Origin: Aneurinibacillus tyrosinisolvens
GTDB lineage: Bacteria; Bacillota; Bacilli; Aneurinibacillales; Aneurinibacillaceae
DNA length: 64,000 nt
Direction: 5' to 3'
NCBI RefSeq assembly: GCF_001015055.1
Contig: NZ_BBWZ01000007.1
Coordinates: 62,001 to 126,000 of the forward strand
The notes below the pieces were generated by a model. That model was not told the DNA's origin. It saw only the letters and a list, made by a program, of their open reading frames with translations, and made no database searches. Numbering within the stretch: position 1 is the stretch's first letter; each line of letters opens with the position of its first letter. A program made the position numbers and the translations under genes. This document shows positions 61,956 through 64,000 of this stretch, piece after piece.

Positions 61956-62969
61956 TTAGTATTTTATTTCCGGGTAGGAAATCTTCGTGTATAACCCTCT
62001 GATAAACGTATATAAACGGATATAATCGACAAATCGTGTCTGGTATATTTCTTTCATTATTTGATTTGGAAACTGATAGACGATAATTGACTCCTTCATA
62101 TAATTGTTTTTTTCCGGAAGACCTAAATTCAGATAATCCAGCAGGTGGGTATCGCTGTATAGCAATCCCTTGCCAAAGGTAATCTGCAACCCTGTGTGAT
62201 AGAATTTAGAGAAATGGGAAGCATAAGTAATCCATTGATAATCATAGCTTGTATTGCCGTAATAGTTAGGATTAATAGCGGTTACGTCAAACCCGAGTTC
62301 TTTCCAGGTTGTCACCCCGTACGAACCATAATTAGGAAGCCACATACTGTATAAACCTTTCGTTCTAATATAGCCATTTACCCGTTTAACGAGCTCTGCA
62401 TCATACGGATCGATAGCTTCTCTTTGCCAATGAAAACCGCGGAAATTCAGCTTACTATGGAGGGAAGTTTCCGCTTTCCAGCGGTCTAAGAATCGGTCAA
62501 TCCACCATGTGACAGCGATGTACCTGTGATCGTCTGATTTAAAATTCAGGTTTTGATTTTCTATAACTCCAAAATTATCTTGGGGCGGATATGGATAAGG
62601 AATGGATACCCATACATCAAGGGGGGACTTCGGGGAGGTTAGAAGGAGCGCTTGAAAGTTTTGCTCCGGTGCAAACAACGCTTCAATCCACTGCAGCCAA
62701 TCGATATGATCGGCAGGCTTCCCAAACCCAACGTAGAGCGGATAAATAAAATAGCCTTCCCTTATGGAAATACTATTAAAGATAAAACCCCCAAACATTC
62801 TGTCAATTCCTTTTCCGTTAATCATATAAGAAACATACGGTTGTAGATCAGCGGCATTCCAGGACTGTTTATCTCCTGCTAATAAACCTCCGCATGGCAG
62901 CATACAAATATGATTTTGAATCGGGGAATCCGTGGAAGACAAGTAGCCTAACGGTGATGTGTTTAACAT
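61956..62969 (-). CDS. DUF4855 domain-containing protein
   Basis: This 337-residue protein belongs to DUF4855, a Firmicute family often found with envelope genes and thought to have a TIM-barrel, hydrolase-like fold. Visible segments are YVSYMINGKGIDRMFGGFIF, VWVSIPYPYPPQDNFG, NFRGFHWQREAI, MWLPNYGSYG and the final LLYSDTHLLDYLNLGLPEK. Acidic residues at strand ends (for example in LDVW and YDAELV) could be catalytic but cannot be assigned. There is no signal peptide. It faces the glycan operon on the opposite strand, behind GGAAGGTG. Confidence 0.72.
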   Translation of the reverse strand: MLNTSPLGYLSSTDSPIQNHICMLPCGGLLAGDKQSWNAADLQPYVSYMINGKGIDRMFGGFIFNSISIREGYFIYPLYVGFGKPADHIDWLQWIEALFAPEQNFQALLLTSPKSPLDVWVSIPYPYPPQDNFGVIENQNLNFKSDDHRYIAVTWWIDRFLDRWKAETSLHSKLNFRGFHWQREAIDPYDAELVKRVNGYIRTKGLYSMWLPNYGSYGVTTWKELGFDVTAINPNYYGNTSYDYQWITYASHFSKFYHTGLQITFGKGLLYSDTHLLDYLNLGLPEKNNYMKESIIVYQFPNQIMKEIYQTRFVDYIRLYTFIRGLYTKISYPEIKY

Positions 62970-63149
62970 GCCTATGTCACACCTTCCAATGTTAATATTC
63001 TACTTGTACAGCATATGAAGGGCAGAAGGGATTCGTATTTATCTTTTGGCCTAATTTTCCTTTTCTTGCCTAATTTCCTTTCAGTGAATGACGGGTTGGC
63101 ATAAGACTGAATACATCATAGTAAAGGCTTCCTTCGAGGGGGAATCAGT

Positions 63150-64000
63150 GTGCGGATTGTTCATGCACCAACGGAGATAGCAGGCCAGATGGGGATTCTT
63201 TGCCATGGGCTACGCAAAGCAGGGATGGAGGTAAATGGATATAACTGGTTTCATTCCTATATTGGATATAAAGAAAATATCATGAATACAGATGCGTATG
63301 AACTGGCCAAAATCGTCGACCCAATTATTCAGCACTGCGATGTTATTCATTATCACAATGGAAACACGATGGTCGCTAATTATAACGATTTACCTTATGC
63401 TGCAAATACCGGAAAGAAACTTGTCATGCATCACTGGGGTAACGATGTACGCACTTCAAAATGGGTTAAAGAACTAAACCCCTACCCTCTTCCCTCCAGC
63501 TACCTGTCCGATGAAAGCATCCATCATCAGCTTGTCTTCTTTTCTCGTTATATCGATACCGCTATTGTTCAAGACTACGAGGTGTATCCATACGTACGTG
63601 ATTATTATAAAAATGTGTGTGTTCTTCCGTTAGCATGCAGAACGGAGCGATTCACACCTGTTTTTCCATCGCCGGATAATTTGCATCCTATTATTATTCA
63701 TGCCCCTACCAACCGCGAATTTAAAGGATCGGCCCATGTTGAACGGGCGATTGAACAAGTGAAAAAAGAATCTCAATTTACGTATATAGCGATAGAAAAA
63801 ATGAGTCATCAACAGGCTCTGCAGGCTTATTCCGCCGCCGATATTATCATTGACCAAATTATGTGCGGCTCATACGGCGTACTCAGTGTAGAAGCGATGG
63901 CGCTGGGAAAAGTGGTTGTCGCTTTTATAAGAGAGGATGTTCGCAAAGAAATGCCGGAAGATTTGCCGATCGTTATCGCAAATCAGGATACTCTGCACGA
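63150..64000 (+). CDS. GT-B glycosyltransferase, second copy (3' end outside window)
   Basis: The frame opens at GTG 63150 behind GAGGGGGA and runs without a stop to the window edge, giving 283 residues. It parallels the protein at 60463: IVHAPTEIAGQMGILCHGL, MHHWGNDVR, IVQDYEVYPYV, HAPTNREFKGSAH and DQIMCGSYGVLSVEAMALGK. These are the donor-site landmarks of the GT-B fold. The 180-bp region upstream (62970-63149) separates it from the DUF4855 gene; I see no clear promoter there. About 45 residues are probably missing. Confidence 0.82.
   Translation, partial: MRIVHAPTEIAGQMGILCHGLRKAGMEVNGYNWFHSYIGYKENIMNTDAYELAKIVDPIIQHCDVIHYHNGNTMVANYNDLPYAANTGKKLVMHHWGNDVRTSKWVKELNPYPLPSSYLSDESIHHQLVFFSRYIDTAIVQDYEVYPYVRDYYKNVCVLPLACRTERFTPVFPSPDNLHPIIIHAPTNREFKGSAHVERAIEQVKKESQFTYIAIEKMSHQQALQAYSAADIIIDQIMCGSYGVLSVEAMALGKVVVAFIREDVRKEMPEDLPIVIANQDTLH

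Noticed and set aside
1..64000. CRISPR array, tRNA or rRNA genes
   Set aside because: No regularly spaced repeats, no tRNA cloverleaf and no rRNA sequence were noticed while reading.

Overview
The window comes from an endospore-forming Firmicute of the order Bacillales, most like the Aneurinibacillus/Brevibacillus side of the group. This rests on gene content and order: blocks match the Bacillus subtilis yqzF-bkd, yqjD/E, nudF-yqxK-spoIIM-fur-xerD and deoB-punA-dacF-spoIIA-sigF-spoVA-lysA-ppiB neighbourhoods, ribosome binding sites are strong AGGAGG types, and GTG/TTG starts are common. The species is inference. I saw no rRNA, tRNA or CRISPR array.

Layout. 1-1100: the end of a Gln/Gly/Pro-rich protein and a membrane-anchored rhodanese (yqhL). 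1100-3600: an insertion scar with an internally deleted IS4-family element, a 5'-truncated gene remnant and a decayed IS1182-type transposase on the minus strand. 3600-6410: steA, a family 2 glycosyltransferase, a MraY/WecA-like membrane transferase and yqzF. 6549-14801: the sigma-54 activator bkdR, a clear -24/-12 promoter with paired upstream palindromes, and bcd-lpdV-bkdAA-bkdAB-bkdB. 14982-20354: methylmalonyl-CoA mutase, a fused B12-domain/epimerase protein, pccB and a YqjE-type peptidase. Together these take branched-chain amino acids to acyl-CoAs and on to succinyl-CoA.

20376-33148: DUF3866, nudF, yqxK, spoIIM, fur, a class B penicillin-binding protein, yqzK, xerD, and nucleoside salvage (deoB, two tandem purine nucleoside phosphorylases, pdp). 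33423-39700: an Lrp/AsnC regulator and an oppABCDF peptide importer. 39730-45917: dacF, spoIIAA-spoIIAB-sigF, a reduced spoVA set (AA, AB and AEa only) and lysA, with readable sigma-F and sigma-H promoters.

45986-53172: hit, a family 2 glycoside hydrolase with an unusual active site, an amidase_6 protein, a SpoVB/YkvU-like flippase, cwlD and ppiB. 53365-64000: a polysaccharide cluster that probably decorates the spore surface. It holds five glycosyltransferases, a nucleotide-sugar 6-dehydrogenase, an aminotransferase, a Gfo/Idh oxidoreductase, an epimerase, a DNRLRE-like protein and a DUF4855 protein, and it runs off the right edge.

Five genes between 34 and 52 kb (oppA, dacF, the amidase gene, the flippase gene and cwlD) each carry a single-base shift in or beside a homopolymer run. 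I read these as probable sequence errors, though real lesions cannot be excluded. The most interesting biology is the divergent second purine nucleoside phosphorylase with altered base-recognition residues, the B12-domain/epimerase fusion, the reduced spoVA operon, the family 2 hydrolase with Ser-Glu in place of Asn-Glu, and the terminal glycan cluster.
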